Origin: Salipiger pentaromativorans
GTDB lineage: Bacteria > Pseudomonadota > Alphaproteobacteria > Rhodobacterales > Rhodobacteraceae
Reading direction: 5' to 3'
DNA: 64,000 bases
Assembly: GCF_024721115.1 (NCBI RefSeq)
Contig: NZ_JAMDHK010000009.1
Location: forward strand, 109,355 to 173,354
Within the stretch, counting starts at the first letter, position 1, and the number at the start of each line of letters is the position of its first letter. The notes beneath the pieces are model-generated. The model was not told the DNA's origin. It ran no database searches and was given only the letters and a program-made list of their open reading frames with translations. Below, in pieces: positions 51,436-62,722 of this stretch. The position numbers and the translations under genes are program-made.

Positions 51436-52707
51436 CTATCGCAGGGCGCGCCCCTTGACGATGGCGTCCTCGCCGAATTTCGCCCGGATCGCATCCGTGG
51501 CGCGCTCGGCGCCGGCGCGCCGCGCCGCCTGCGGGTCGAGCAGATCTCCCAGCCGGTCGGCTTGCTCGGCGGGCACAAGCTGCGAGATCCCGGCCCCCAG
51601 CAGTCGATAGGGGCCGCGCGGTCCGAGCTGGTCGAAGAGCGCGCGCGCCTCGCGATAGATCCGGTCGGCCATTTGCGTGGCATCCCCCAGCGCGTGGCGC
51701 CGCGTGATAAGCTGGAAATCCGCGCGCTTCACCTTGAGCACCACCACCCGCCCAGCCAGCCCCTTGGCCTTGGCGCGGTCGGCAACCTTTTCGCACATGC
51801 GCCAGAGATGGCCGTCGAGAAGATCCGGGTCGGCGGTATCCTCGTGAAAGGTGGTCTCGTTCGAGATCGACTTCACCGGCGCATCGCGGGTCACGCGCCG
51901 GTGGTCTTCACCGCGCGCGAGATGCCAGAGCCTATCGCCCATCGAGCCGAAGCGCGCGGTCAGATCCTCGCGCTCCCAGCGCAGCAGATCCTCGAAACTG
52001 CGGATGCCCGAACGTTCCAGCGCATCCTGCGTCGCCTGCCCCACCCCCCAGATCATCCGCACCGGCTTGGGGCGCAGGAAGGCCTGGGTTTCCGCCGCGC
52101 CGATCACCGAAAACCCGTGCGGCTTGTCGAGATCCGAGGCGATCTTGGCGAGAAACTTGTTGTGCGAGAGCCCGATGGAACCGGTGACGCCCAGCTCGGC
52201 CTTCATGCGTTTGACCAGCCGCGCCAGCACCACGGCGGGCGGCGCGCCATGCAGCCGCGCGGTGCCGGTCAGATCCAGAAACGCCTCGTCCAGCGACAGC
52301 GGTTCGATGGCGGGCGTGAGCTCTTCCATGAAGCCGCGAATCTTGCGCGAGACCTCGGCATAAAGCGACATGCGCGGTTTCAGCACCACCGCGTCGGGGC
52401 AGAGCTGTAGCGCCTTGAACATCGGCATGGCCGAGCGCACGCCCCGGATGCGCGCCACGTAGCAGGCGGTCGAGACCACGCCGCGCTTGCCGCCGCCGAT
52501 GATCACCGGCTTGTCGGCCAGCGCGGGATTCTCGCGTTTCTCGACGCTGGCATAGAAGGCATCGCAATCCATATGCGCGATCGACAGCGACCACAGTTCG
52601 TCATGCGAGACGATTCTGGGGCGCCCGCAGCTCGGGCAGCGCGTGCCCGCGTCGAATTCTGCCAGACAGTCGCGGCAAAGCGCGGGCATGGGTGGTAATT
52701 CCGCCAT
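51436..52707 (-). CDS. dinB: DNA polymerase IV with N-terminal zinc ribbon
   Basis: A 423-residue Y-family translesion polymerase. Residues 1-30 carry a CxxC pair (CRDC) and a second (CPSCG), a zinc ribbon absent from E. coli Pol IV but common in related alphaproteobacterial DinB. The catalytic palm has IAHMDCDAFYASVE, then LSLDEAFLDLTG with the catalytic Asp-Glu, the fingers, and an HhH thumb (IWGVGQATQDALERSG). The little-finger domain follows. It is without the usual beta-clamp motif that I could recognise with certainty. ATG at 52707. No clear LexA box (GAAC-N7-GAAC) was seen upstream. Confidence 0.94.
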   Translation of the reverse strand: MAELPPMPALCRDCLAEFDAGTRCPSCGRPRIVSHDELWSLSIAHMDCDAFYASVEKRENPALADKPVIIGGGKRGVVSTACYVARIRGVRSAMPMFKALQLCPDAVVLKPRMSLYAEVSRKIRGFMEELTPAIEPLSLDEAFLDLTGTARLHGAPPAVVLARLVKRMKAELGVTGSIGLSHNKFLAKIASDLDKPHGFSVIGAAETQAFLRPKPVRMIWGVGQATQDALERSGIRSFEDLLRWEREDLTARFGSMGDRLWHLARGEDHRRVTRDAPVKSISNETTFHEDTADPDLLDGHLWRMCEKVADRAKAKGLAGRVVVLKVKRADFQLITRRHALGDATQMADRIYREARALFDQLGPRGPYRLLGAGISQLVPAEQADRLGDLLDPQAARRAGAERATDAIRAKFGEDAIVKGRALR

Positions 52708-52756
52708 GAGTGGTTACCTCTTCCTTATACGCGGGAATGGAGCGTGGGGCCACGCC

Positions 52757-53149
52757 GTGAGCTTTGCAGGTGCGAAACTTATTCTGTTTCTGGGCAGCGA
52801 TCTGCTGGTGATCCGGCGCGATCACAGCACGGGGATTCCCTGGCCGGGCTATCTGGATTTTCCGGGCGGTGGCCGCGAAGGCTCTGAAAGCGCCGAGGAG
52901 TGCGCCTTGCGCGAGACCCAGGAAGAGGTGGGGCTGACGCTGCCGCGCAGCGCGCTGGTCTGGCGCCGCCGCAACGGGCCGAGCTGGTTTTTCGCGGCGC
53001 ATCTGCCCGCCGGCCGGGCGGAGGATGTGCGGTTCGGGGGCGAGGGCTATGGCTGGCAGCTCATGCCGCCCGAGGAATACGCCCGCCGTGACGATGCGAT
53101 TCCACATTTTCAGGAGATGCTGTCCGCCTATCTGGCGACACAGGGGTGA
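52757..53149 (+). CDS. NUDIX hydrolase
   Basis: A 130-residue NUDIX protein; the Nudix box GGGREGSESAEECALRETQEEVG fits the G-x5-E-x7-REUxEExGU pattern. Such enzymes hydrolyse nucleoside diphosphate derivatives; the exact substrate is not readable. I place the start at GTG 52757, just before the first strand (VSFAGAKLILFL). An ATG at 52706 would overlap the divergent dinB start codon. With GTG, 49 bases separate the two genes, enough for two promoters. It is followed by the SPFH gene after 145 bases. Confidence 0.8.
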   Translation: MSFAGAKLILFLGSDLLVIRRDHSTGIPWPGYLDFPGGGREGSESAEECALRETQEEVGLTLPRSALVWRRRNGPSWFFAAHLPAGRAEDVRFGGEGYGWQLMPPEEYARRDDAIPHFQEMLSAYLATQG

Positions 53150-53294
53150 CGGCGCCCGGGGACGCGATGGGCGCTCTCTGTCCGCGATTCCACTCGGTTT
53201 GCCAAGAGCTGCCAAGGACGCGCGGTGGGTCCGAAACCGCTTTTCGGCCCTCACGCGGCAGGGCATACTGCGCGCATAGAGAAGGAAGGCCATT

Positions 53295-54191
53295 ATGAAC
53301 GTTGAAGAGCTTGTTGCAGAGATTTTTATGGGCGGGAACCTTGTGATCCTGCTGCTGGCGGGGTTCCTCATCCTCGCCATCCTTCTTGGGGTGCGGATTG
53401 TGCCGCAGTCGGAAAAACATGTGGTCGAACGCTTCGGGCGGCTGCGCGCGGTGCTGGGGCCGGGGATCAACTTCATCGTGCCGTTTCTCGACCGGGTTGC
53501 CCACAAGGTGTCGATCCTGGAACGCCAGCTTCCGACCGCCTCGCAGGATGCCATCACCGCCGACAACGTGCTGGTGCAGGTGGAAACCTCGGTCTTCTAC
53601 CGCATTCTGGAGCCGGAAAAGACGGTCTACCGGATTCGCGACGTGGACGCGGCCATCGCCACCACCGTGGCGGGGATCGTGCGGGCCGAGATCGGCAAGA
53701 TGGAGCTGGACGAGGTGCAGTCCAACCGCTCGGCACTGATTTCGACCATCAAGGGTAATGTCGAGGATGCGGTCGACAACTGGGGGATCGAGGTCACGCG
53801 GGCCGAGATCCTCGACGTGAATCTCGATCAGGCGACGCGCGACGCGATGCTCCAGCAGCTCAATGCCGAGCGCGCGCGCCGCGCGCAGGTGACCGAGGCC
53901 GAGGGCAAGAAACGCGCGGTGGAGCTTTCCGCCGACGCCGAGCTTTACGCCGCCGAACAGGTGGCCAAGGCGCGGCGCATCGCGGCGGATGCCGAAGCCT
54001 ACGCGACCCAGGTCGTGGCGCAGGCCATTGCCGAGCATGGTCTTGCGGCCGCGCAGTATCAGGTGGCGCTCAAGCAGGTCGAGGCGCTGGTCTCGCTCGG
54101 AAAGGGCGAGGGCAAGCAGACCATCGTGGTGCCCGCCGACGCGCTGGACGCGTTCAAGAACGCCTTCGGGATGCTGAAGGGGCGGAGCTGA
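53295..54191 (+). CDS. SPFH/Band 7 membrane protein (QmcA/stomatin-like)
   Basis: A 298-residue SPFH-domain protein anchored by an N-terminal helix (LVILLLAGFLILAILLGV). RIVPQSEKHVVERFGRL opens the domain, ASQDAITADNVLVQVET and ATTVAGIVRAEIGKMELDEV are core, and a coiled coil of Ala/Glu repeats (EGKKRAVELSADAELYAAEQVAKARR) follows. These proteins form membrane scaffolds and often work with NfeD. ATG at 53295 follows AGAAGGAAGGCCATT. It overlaps the NfeD-family gene by one base. Confidence 0.92.
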   Translation: MNVEELVAEIFMGGNLVILLLAGFLILAILLGVRIVPQSEKHVVERFGRLRAVLGPGINFIVPFLDRVAHKVSILERQLPTASQDAITADNVLVQVETSVFYRILEPEKTVYRIRDVDAAIATTVAGIVRAEIGKMELDEVQSNRSALISTIKGNVEDAVDNWGIEVTRAEILDVNLDQATRDAMLQQLNAERARRAQVTEAEGKKRAVELSADAELYAAEQVAKARRIAADAEAYATQVVAQAIAEHGLAAAQYQVALKQVEALVSLGKGEGKQTIVVPADALDAFKNAFGMLKGRS

Positions 54192-54457
54192 TGGTGACGC
54201 TCTGGTGGGTCTGGCTGGCGGCGGCGGTGATCCTGCTGGTGCTGGAGATGCTGGCCCCGGCCTTTGTCTTTCTGGGCTTTGCCATCGGGGCGGCGGCGGT
54301 CGGGCTCTGGCTGCTGGCGGGCTATGCGCTGGCCTGGCCCTGGCTGTTCCTGATCTTTGCGCTGGTCTCGCTGGCCGCCTGGCTGGCGCTGCGGCAGGTG
54401 GTGGGCATCCGCAAGGGCCAGATCAAGCACTGGGACCGCGACATCAACGAAGACTGA
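54191..54457 (+). CDS. NfeD-family small membrane protein
   Basis: An 88-residue protein with three hydrophobic helices (WVWLAAAVILLVLEML, FVFLGFAIGAAAVGLWLLAG and WLFLIFALVSLAAWLAL) and a short basic tail. It matches short NfeD proteins that lack the C-terminal OB domain. It is translationally coupled to the SPFH gene (TGATG overlap), the usual pairing, and probably forms a complex with it. Convergent with trpS across a hairpin. Confidence 0.88.
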   Translation: MVTLWWVWLAAAVILLVLEMLAPAFVFLGFAIGAAAVGLWLLAGYALAWPWLFLIFALVSLAAWLALRQVVGIRKGQIKHWDRDINED

Positions 54458-54458
54458 C

Positions 54459-54484
54459 GGCCCGCCCCGGTTTCGGGACGGGCC
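54459..54484. terminator. Bidirectional hairpin between nfeD-type gene and trpS
   Basis: GGCCCG-C-CCCG pairs with CGGG-A-CGGGCC around GTTT, one mismatch, immediately after the NfeD-type gene stop and eight bases beyond the trpS stop. No long U-run on either strand. Confidence 0.5.
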
Positions 54485-54491
54485 CTCGGGC

Positions 54492-55493
54492 TCAGAGCCG
54501 GAAGACGCCGAGTGCGTCCATCACCTCGCGCTTGGTGGCCTCGGTCACCTCGCGCGCCTGCTGCGTGCCCTCGGCGACGATGCGCGTCACCTCGGCCAGA
54601 TCCGTGGCATACTCGGCGCGCCGCGCGCGGATCGGGGCGAGCAGCGCCTGAAGGATGTCCTCCAGCCGCCGTTTCACCACCGCATCGCCAAGGCCGCCTT
54701 GCCGGTAGTGCTCCTTGAGTCGCGCGACCTCGTCCTGATCCTCGTCGAAAGCGTCGAGATAGGTGAAGACCACATTGCCCTCGACCTTGCCGGGATCGCT
54801 CACGCGCAGGTGGCCCGGATCGGTGTACATGGCGCGCACCGCCGCCGAGATCTCGTCGGGGCTGGCCGAGAGGGCGATGGCATTGCCGCCGGATTTGCTC
54901 ATCTTGGCCTTGCCGTCGATCCCCGGAAGACGCCCCGCCTTGGGGATCACCGCCCGTGCCTCGGGCAGCACCTCGCGCCCGGCGGCGGTGTTGATGCGGC
55001 GCACGATCTCATTGGTCTGCTCGATGAGCGGCGCCTGATCCTCGCCCACCGGCACCACGGTCGCCTTGAAGCCGGTGATGTCGGCGGCCTGGGCGGCGGG
55101 ATAGCAGAGAAACCCCGCCGGGATGTCGCGCCCGAAGCCACGCGCGCGGATCTCGTCCTTGATGGTGGGGTTGCGCTCCAGCCGGGCGACGGTGACGAAG
55201 TTCAGGTAGAGCATCGACAGCTCCGCCAGCGCGGGCAGATGCGATTGCAGGCAGATCGTGGTTTTCGCCGGGTCGATGCCGACGGCAAGGTAATCCAGCG
55301 CCACCTCAAGCACATTGCGCCGCACCTTGCCGATGTCGTCGGCATTGTCGGTCAGTGCCTGGGTGTCGGCGAGCAGCAGGAATTGCCGGTGGCTGTCCTG
55401 AAAGCTCAGGCGGTTTTTCAGCGAACCGGCGTAATGGCCGATGTGCAGCGGGCCGGTGGTGCGGTCGCCGGTCAGGATCACGGGTCTGGTCAT
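54492..55493 (-). CDS. trpS: Tryptophan-tRNA ligase
   Basis: Charges tRNA-Trp. 333 residues, the usual compact bacterial length. It has the class I HIGH motif in [10 protein letters not shown], the Trp-pocket segment [41 protein letters not shown] and the KMSKS loop in [16 protein letters not shown] at 55493. Upstream, 51 bases away, ends a complete attenuator with a leader peptide holding tandem Trp codons, so its synthesis is likely raised when charged tRNA-Trp falls. Convergent with the NfeD-type gene. Confidence 0.96.
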   Translation of the reverse strand: MTRPVILTGDRTTGPLHIGHYAGSLKNRLSFQDSHRQFLLLADTQALTDNADDIGKVRRNVLEVALDYLAVGIDPAKTTICLQSHLPALAELSMLYLNFVTVARLERNPTIKDEIRARGFGRDIPAGFLCYPAAQAADITGFKATVVPVGEDQAPLIEQTNEIVRRINTAAGREVLPEARAVIPKAGRLPGIDGKAKMSKSGGNAIALSASPDEISAAVRAMYTDPGHLRVSDPGKVEGNVVFTYLDAFDEDQDEVARLKEHYRQGGLGDAVVKRRLEDILQALLAPIRARRAEYATDLAEVTRIVAEGTQQAREVTEATKREVMDALGVFRL

Positions 55494-55543
55494 GTGGGGT
55501 CTCCGTTTGGAAGGGACGGGACGCCGCAGGGGGAGGGGATGTG

Positions 55544-55613
55544 AAAAAGGCCGCCCGATGCGGCGGCCTGTGTTTGCATGAATCGCGCGGGCCGCCCTGT
55601 TACGAGGGCTGCC
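55544..55613 (-). promoter_or_regulatory. Tryptophan attenuator in the trpS leader
   Basis: Read on the minus strand: segment 1 (GGCAGCCCT, 55613-55605, overlapping the second Trp codon), segment 2 (AGGGCGGCC, 55598-55590), segment 3 (GGCCGCC, 55568-55562) and segment 4 (GGCGGCC, 55555-55549), followed by a five-base U-run (55548-55544). Segments 1:2 pair with one mismatch, 2:3 form a perfect 7-bp antiterminator and 3:4 form the terminator. The pairs are mutually exclusive, as in classical trp attenuation. Confidence 0.8.
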
Positions 55614-55647
55614 ACCAGAACTGAGTATGGGTCACGGCGCGGGTCAT
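55600..55647 (-). CDS. Tryptophan leader peptide of trpS
   Basis: A 15-residue [18 protein letters not shown], with TGG TGG at codons 11-12, ending 14 nucleotides after the tandem Trp codons. A ribosome stalled on these codons would cover segment 1 of the attenuator and free segment 2 to pair with segment 3, allowing read-through into trpS. No ribosome site is seen before the ATG. Confidence 0.75.
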   Translation of the reverse strand: MTRAVTHTQFWWQPS

Positions 55648-55656
55648 GCGCTGCTG

Positions 55657-55683
55657 GTTAGACGCTTGCCGCGCCGGGAGCAA
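55657..55683 (-). promoter_or_regulatory. Candidate promoter for the trpS leader
   Basis: TTGCTC and TCTAAC on the minus strand with a 15-base spacer, just inside and after the pyrF stop. A start about nine bases downstream would fall at the leader ATG. Spacing is short, so this is tentative. Confidence 0.35.
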
Positions 55684-55688
55684 GGGCC

Positions 55689-56408
55689 TCAGCCCCGGTT
55701 GGGGCGCTGGGCCTGCGGCGAGCGCAGCTCCTGCTGGATCGACAGCGCCGCGTCGCGCGGGCTCGGCGCGCGCCAGACCGGGCGGCCGACGACGATATGG
55801 TCGGCCCCGGCGGCGATGGCGCTGGCGGGGGTGGCGATGCGCTTCTGGTCGTCATCCGCCGTGCCATAGGGGCGCACGCCGGGGGTGACGATCAGACGCC
55901 CCTCGGCCTCGGGCAGCGCGCGGATGCGGGCGGCCTCGTTGGGTGAGGCGATGACGCCATCGGCCCCCGCTTCGAAGGCGCGGGCAGCGCGTTCCACCAC
56001 CAGATCGGGCACCTCGCCCGCGCGGATCATGCTGTCATCCAGATCGGTGCGGTCGAGCGAGGTGAGAATGGTCACCGCGAGGATCTTGAGATCCTTGCCC
56101 GCCGCGCCTTCCTTGGCGGCGCGCACCACATGCGGGTCGCCATGCACGGTGAGAAAATCGAGATCGAACTGTGCCAGCCCGCGCACCGCGTTCTCCACCG
56201 TCTGGCCGATGTCGAAGAGCTTCATGTCGAGGAAGATGCGCTTGCCATGCTCCTGCTTCAGCTCGTTGGCCAGCGCCAGCCCGCCGCCGGTGAGCATGCC
56301 CAGCCCGATCTTGTAGAAGGACACGGCGTCGCCGATGGCGTCGGTCAGCTTCAGCGCCTCCAGGGCGTTGGGCACGTCGAGGGCAACGATCAGGCGGTCG
56401 TCGGACAT
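55689..56408 (-). CDS. pyrF: Orotidine-5'-phosphate decarboxylase
   Basis: Final step of UMP synthesis. 239 residues, TIM barrel: LIVALDVPNALEAL, then FLDMKLFDIGQTVENAV holding the catalytic Asp-x-Lys-x2-Asp, TVHGDPHVVRAA, IVTPGVRPYG and DHIVVGRPVWRAPSP (phosphate loop). ATG at 56408 with AAGGAG upstream; the longer reading adds unrelated residues. Divergent from clpB. Its transcript runs toward trpS, and the attenuator terminator would also stop read-through from pyrF. Confidence 0.95.
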   Translation of the reverse strand: MSDDRLIVALDVPNALEALKLTDAIGDAVSFYKIGLGMLTGGGLALANELKQEHGKRIFLDMKLFDIGQTVENAVRGLAQFDLDFLTVHGDPHVVRAAKEGAAGKDLKILAVTILTSLDRTDLDDSMIRAGEVPDLVVERAARAFEAGADGVIASPNEAARIRALPEAEGRLIVTPGVRPYGTADDDQKRIATPASAIAAGADHIVVGRPVWRAPSPRDAALSIQQELRSPQAQRPNRG

Positions 56409-56585
56409 GGGGCGCTCCTTATATGTGGGCGGTATGTTTGGGACGGGCCTCTCATGCGGCGGCGGCTCCGCAGCGTCAAGCCTCGGGAACAGGGGGTGGG
56501 CGCTTTTGCCAAAAGATTCGTTATGCGGTGCGGAAGACCGGGGTATTTTCAGCGGAACCGCGCTGCGGATTTTGTGATCACGGGA

Positions 56586-56614
56586 CTTGAAGGCACGCGC
56601 TCTCAGGACCATCT
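56586..56614 (+). promoter_or_regulatory. Candidate heat-shock promoter of clpB
   Basis: CTTGAA (56586-56591), 15 bases, then GACCATCT (56607-56614). It resembles the RpoH pattern CTTGAA-N13/14-CCCCATNT with two mismatches in the -10. It lies 84 bases before the clpB ATG. The rest of 56409-56698 shows no gene. Confidence 0.4.
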
Positions 56615-56698
56615 TGAGGGATGAGGCCCGACATCGCCGCGTGCTGCCTGGCAGGCGCTGCAAATCCCGATCGGGCGCTTAATGGAAGGAGAGACACC

Positions 56699-59314
<2,616 letters not shown>

Positions 59315-59334
59315 GTGTTGCATTTATGAACAGG

Positions 59335-59363
59335 AAAAGGCCCGCCGGTTGGCGGGCCTTTTT
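59335..59363 (+). terminator. Intrinsic terminator after clpB
   Basis: AAAAGGCCCGCC-GGTT-GGCGGGCCTTTTT: an 8-bp GC stem, four-base loop and a five-T run, 20 bases after the clpB stop. The A-run on the left makes it work on the other strand as well. Confidence 0.9.
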
Positions 59364-59384
59364 CGTTGGGTTCGGTTTGAGGGA

Positions 59385-59693
59385 TGGTGGGCAGATTGCC
59401 CACCCTACAAATGAGCGTTGTCCCGGCGCGGAACAAGCCCGAAGGGCGCCGCGCAAGCGCCGGACCGTCCCGGCGGTCTGGCGCTTTTGTGACGACCGCG
59501 TCAAGTGTTGAGGTCTTTCGGACGTGGCCGGGATAAATCGAGAGGCTCAGAAGGCCGAGCGCCAGCCCACGGTCCGGCGCATGCGCGGCTCTCGATCTTT
59601 GCGAAGCGGAGACTGGTTGGCGACGGTGGGCAAAGATTGCCCACCCTACATTGCATGGCGCAGACCCCGTAGGGTGGGCAATCTGCCCACCAC
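59385..59693. repeat. Three copies of a GTAGGGTGGGCA palindromic element
   Basis: Copy 1 at 59385-59410 and copy 2 at 59625-59650 read GGTGGGCA..TTGCCCACCCTAC; copy 3 at 59669-59693 is inverted. Copy 1 and copy 3 are identical over 24 bases. Each copy is itself a hairpin (TGGGCA/TGCCCA). The block fills most of the 389-base non-coding gap 59315-59703 with no gene otherwise seen. Such elements are widespread REP-like repeats in proteobacteria. Confidence 0.7.
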
Positions 59694-59703
59694 CCGCTTG
59701 CGC

Positions 59704-60141
59704 TCAGTCCAGACCGATCGCCGCCCGGGCGAGCCCGTCGAGCAGCTCCTGGATCTTCTGCATCTCGCCCTCGGGATAGGCGCGGAAACCGATGGTCGTG
59801 ACATCGGGTTTGTCGTGACGCACCATGATGAAGATGTCGTAGGGGCAGAACATGACGTTCATCGGATCCGCTTCCATCACCTCGCGCGACAGCTTGGCCG
59901 AGCAGAAGCTGTAGATGTCGGCCACGTCGAAGATCACCACATCCGAGCCCACATCGCCGCGCGTGCGTTCGAGCATTTCGCCGGTGTGGCTCACATGGTC
60001 GATCACCAGCCCGGCGTCGATGATGGCATTCTCCAGACCAAAGGACACGTCGTCGAAACTCTGGTCGGTATCGTAGGTCACGACATCCTCCGCAAACGCG
60101 GGGCCCGTGGCCAAAACCAGCGCAGCCAGCAGTTTTTTCAT
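59704..60141 (-). CDS. DUF302 family protein, exported
   Basis: A 145-residue protein with a signal peptide (MKKLLAALVLATGPAFA/ED). The body matches DUF302: FDDVSFGLENAIIDAGLVIDHVSHTGEMLERT, VVIFDVADIYSF, FCPYDIFIMVRHDKPDVTTIGFRAYP. Members bind or respond to small molecules or metals in the periplasm, role uncertain. ATG at 60141 follows AGGAGAGAG. Divergent from the glutamate-synthase-like gene across 105 bases. The 5' neighbour region on its other side is the repeat block. Confidence 0.85.
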   Translation of the reverse strand: MKKLLAALVLATGPAFAEDVVTYDTDQSFDDVSFGLENAIIDAGLVIDHVSHTGEMLERTRGDVGSDVVIFDVADIYSFCSAKLSREVMEADPMNVMFCPYDIFIMVRHDKPDVTTIGFRAYPEGEMQKIQELLDGLARAAIGLD

Positions 60142-60246
60142 CTCTCTCCTCCCGAGTGGTTGCCGAACGCGGCGGCGATTGTCACTGTGCCGGTGATACG
60201 CGGAAACCGAAAATCATGCAAATCAATGAATATATGAGGGGGTAAC

Positions 60247-61740
60247 ATGGGCGCGGCGATGTATGCGTTGCAGGTTCTCGCACTGGTCTTTGTCGCGGTC
60301 ATCGGCGCCGCCGTTCTGCTGGCGCTGGTGCTGTTTGTGATCGACCGCACGCAGGCGGGCGATGCGATCCGGCGCAATTATCCGGTGATCGGGCGGTTTC
60401 GCGGACTTTTCACCAAGCTGGGGGAGTTCTTCCGCCAGTATTTCTTTGCCATGGACCGCGAGGAGATGCCGTTCAACCGGGCACAACGCGACTGGGTCTA
60501 TCACGCCACCAAGGGCGGCGATAACACCGTGGCCTTCGGCTCGACTCGCAATCTCAACATTCCCGGCACGCCGATCTTTGTGAACGCGGTCTTCCCGCCG
60601 CTCGACGATCAGTTCGCCACCACCGAGCCCATGGTGATCGGCCCGCATGCGCGCGTCCCTTATGTGGCCAAGTCGATCTTCAATATCTCGGGCATGAGCT
60701 ATGGCGCGATCTCGCGCCCGGCGGTCGAGGCGCTGAGCAAGGGCGCCTTCAAGGCTGGGATCTGGCTGAACACCGGCGAGGGCGGGCTTGCGCCCTATCA
60801 CAAGGCGGCGCCCTGCGATCTGGTGTTCCAGATCGGCACCGCCAAGTTCGGGCTGCGCGACGAGCATGGCAATCTCAGCGACGACAAGCTGCGCGCGGTG
60901 GCCGCCGATCCGCAGGTGAAGATGTTCGAGCTGAAGCTGGCGCAGGGCGCCAAGCCCGGCAAGGGCGGCATCCTGCCCGGCGAGAAGGTGAACGAAGAGG
61001 TCGCGGCCATTCGCGGCCTCAAGGTCGGGCAGGCAGGCATCTCGCCCAACCGGCACAAGGAGATCGACGATTTCGGCGATCTGCTGAACGTGATCGGCCA
61101 TATCCGCGAGGTCTCGGGCAAGCCGGTGGGGTTCAAGACGGTGATCGGCTCGTCGGACGAGTGGGAAAACCTCTTTAAGATGATTGTGGAACGTGGCGCC
61201 GAAAGCGCGCCCGACTTCATCACCATCGACGGCGGCGAGGGCGGCACCGGCGCCGCGCCCATGCCGCTCATCGACCTTGTCGGCATGCCGATCCGCGAGG
61301 CGCTGCCGCGCATCGTCGATCTGCGCGACCGCTACGGGCTCAAGGACCGCATCCGCATCATCGCCTCGGCCAAGCTGGTGAACCCGGCGGATGTGGCCTG
61401 GGCGATCTGCATCGGCGCCGATTTCATCACCTCGGCGCGCGGCTTCATGTTCTCGATGGGCTGCATTCAGGCGCTGAAATGCAACCGCAACACCTGCCCC
61501 ACGGGCATCACCACCCATGACCCGCGTCTTCAGAAAGGGCTCGTGGTCGAGGATAAATATGTGAAGGTCGCGAATTACGCCAAATCGGTGATCAAGGAGG
61601 TCGAGACCATCGCGCATTCCGTCGGCGTGTCGGAGCCGCGCCAGATGCGGCGGCGTCATGTGCGCATCGTGCAGGCCGATGGCAGCTCGATCCCCTTCAA
61701 CAAGATCCGCCCAAGTTACAGGACAGACACCGCAACGTGA
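60247..61740 (+). CDS. FMN-binding glutamate synthase-family protein
   Basis: A 497-residue protein resembling the GltB synthase domain without its amidotransferase half. An N-terminal helix (LQVLALVFVAVIGAAVLLALVLFVI) likely anchors it in the membrane. The TIM-barrel FMN site follows: GMSYGAISRPAVEALSKGA, NTGEGGLAPYH, GGILPGEKVNEEVAAIR, FITIDGGEGGTGAAP and ARGFMFSMGCIQALKCNRNTCPTGI, whose Cys residues ligate a 3Fe-4S cluster. Real glutamate synthase activity is doubtful without the glutaminase domain. ATG at 60247, about ten bases after GAGGGGGTAAC. Confidence 0.9.
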   Translation: MGAAMYALQVLALVFVAVIGAAVLLALVLFVIDRTQAGDAIRRNYPVIGRFRGLFTKLGEFFRQYFFAMDREEMPFNRAQRDWVYHATKGGDNTVAFGSTRNLNIPGTPIFVNAVFPPLDDQFATTEPMVIGPHARVPYVAKSIFNISGMSYGAISRPAVEALSKGAFKAGIWLNTGEGGLAPYHKAAPCDLVFQIGTAKFGLRDEHGNLSDDKLRAVAADPQVKMFELKLAQGAKPGKGGILPGEKVNEEVAAIRGLKVGQAGISPNRHKEIDDFGDLLNVIGHIREVSGKPVGFKTVIGSSDEWENLFKMIVERGAESAPDFITIDGGEGGTGAAPMPLIDLVGMPIREALPRIVDLRDRYGLKDRIRIIASAKLVNPADVAWAICIGADFITSARGFMFSMGCIQALKCNRNTCPTGITTHDPRLQKGLVVEDKYVKVANYAKSVIKEVETIAHSVGVSEPRQMRRRHVRIVQADGSSIPFNKIRPSYRTDTAT

Positions 61741-61810
61741 GTCTTTGTTGGTTTGTGGAATGGCCCTCCGCAGCTACCTTTCCTCAAGGACAGGAGCTTA
61801 GGAGGGCCCC

Positions 61811-62722
61811 ATGGCGCTGCGCTGGAAAGGCGGTCTGAAGGACCGCGACGTTACCGACGAGACATTGTGGCTGAACCGCCGCCAGATGCTGGGCGGTTCT
61901 GCCGGTCTGGCGCTCGCCGGGCTCGCCGGGCTCGCCGGCGGCGCGCGGGCCGAAGCGGCGCTGGAGCCCAACAGCTGGGAAGAGATCACCAGCTACAACA
62001 ACTATTATGAGTTCGGCACCGGCAAGGACGATCCGGCGCGCAACGCGGGCGGGCTGACCACCATGCCCTGGAGCGTCAAGATCGACGGGCTGGTCGACCG
62101 CCCAGGCGATTACGCCTTCGAGGATATTCTGGCTCAAATGGAGCTGGAGGAACGGATCTATCGGTTCCGCTGCGTCGAGGCCTGGTCGATGGTGGTGCCC
62201 TGGACCGGGTTCGAGCTGGCCGACCTGCTGGATCTTGCGGGCGTGCAGCCCTCGGCGAAATACGTCGCGTTCGAAACCGTGCTGCGCCCCGAGGAAATGC
62301 CGGGCACCGCTTACCGTGTGCTCGACTGGCCCTATGTCGAGGGGCTGCGGCTCGACGAGGCGGTGCATCCGCTCACCCTCATGGCAACCGGCATCTATGG
62401 CCGCGACCTGCCCAACCAGAACGGCGCGCCGCTGCGGCTGGTGGTGCCGTGGAAATACGGGTTCAAGTCGATCAAATCGGTGGTGCGCATCACCCTGACC
62501 GACAGCCAGCCGCCGACCAGCTGGAACAAGGCCAATGCCCGCGAATACGGCTTCTATTCCAACGTGAACCCCGAGGTGAGCCACCCGCGCTGGAGCCAGG
62601 CCAGCGAACGCCGCATCGGCGGCGGGCTGTTTGCCAAGCGCGAACCCACGCTGATGTTCAACGGCTACGGGGAGGAGGTGGCGGGCCTCTATGCCGGAAT
62701 GGATCTGAGCAAGTCTTTCTGA
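61811..62722 (+). CDS. msrP: Protein-methionine-sulfoxide reductase catalytic subunit MsrP
   Basis: A 303-residue periplasmic molybdopterin enzyme that repairs oxidised methionines in envelope proteins. Twin-arginine signal: [20 protein letters not shown]. The SUOX-like fold has Cys121 in [10 protein letters not shown], the molybdenum ligand, and [14 protein letters not shown]. Length fits. ATG at 61811 follows AGGAGGGCCCC. It overlaps msrQ by one base. Folding and Tat export need the molybdenum cofactor, which links it to the mod operon at 33-37 kb. Confidence 0.95.
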   Translation: MALRWKGGLKDRDVTDETLWLNRRQMLGGSAGLALAGLAGLAGGARAEAALEPNSWEEITSYNNYYEFGTGKDDPARNAGGLTTMPWSVKIDGLVDRPGDYAFEDILAQMELEERIYRFRCVEAWSMVVPWTGFELADLLDLAGVQPSAKYVAFETVLRPEEMPGTAYRVLDWPYVEGLRLDEAVHPLTLMATGIYGRDLPNQNGAPLRLVVPWKYGFKSIKSVVRITLTDSQPPTSWNKANAREYGFYSNVNPEVSHPRWSQASERRIGGGLFAKREPTLMFNGYGEEVAGLYAGMDLSKSF

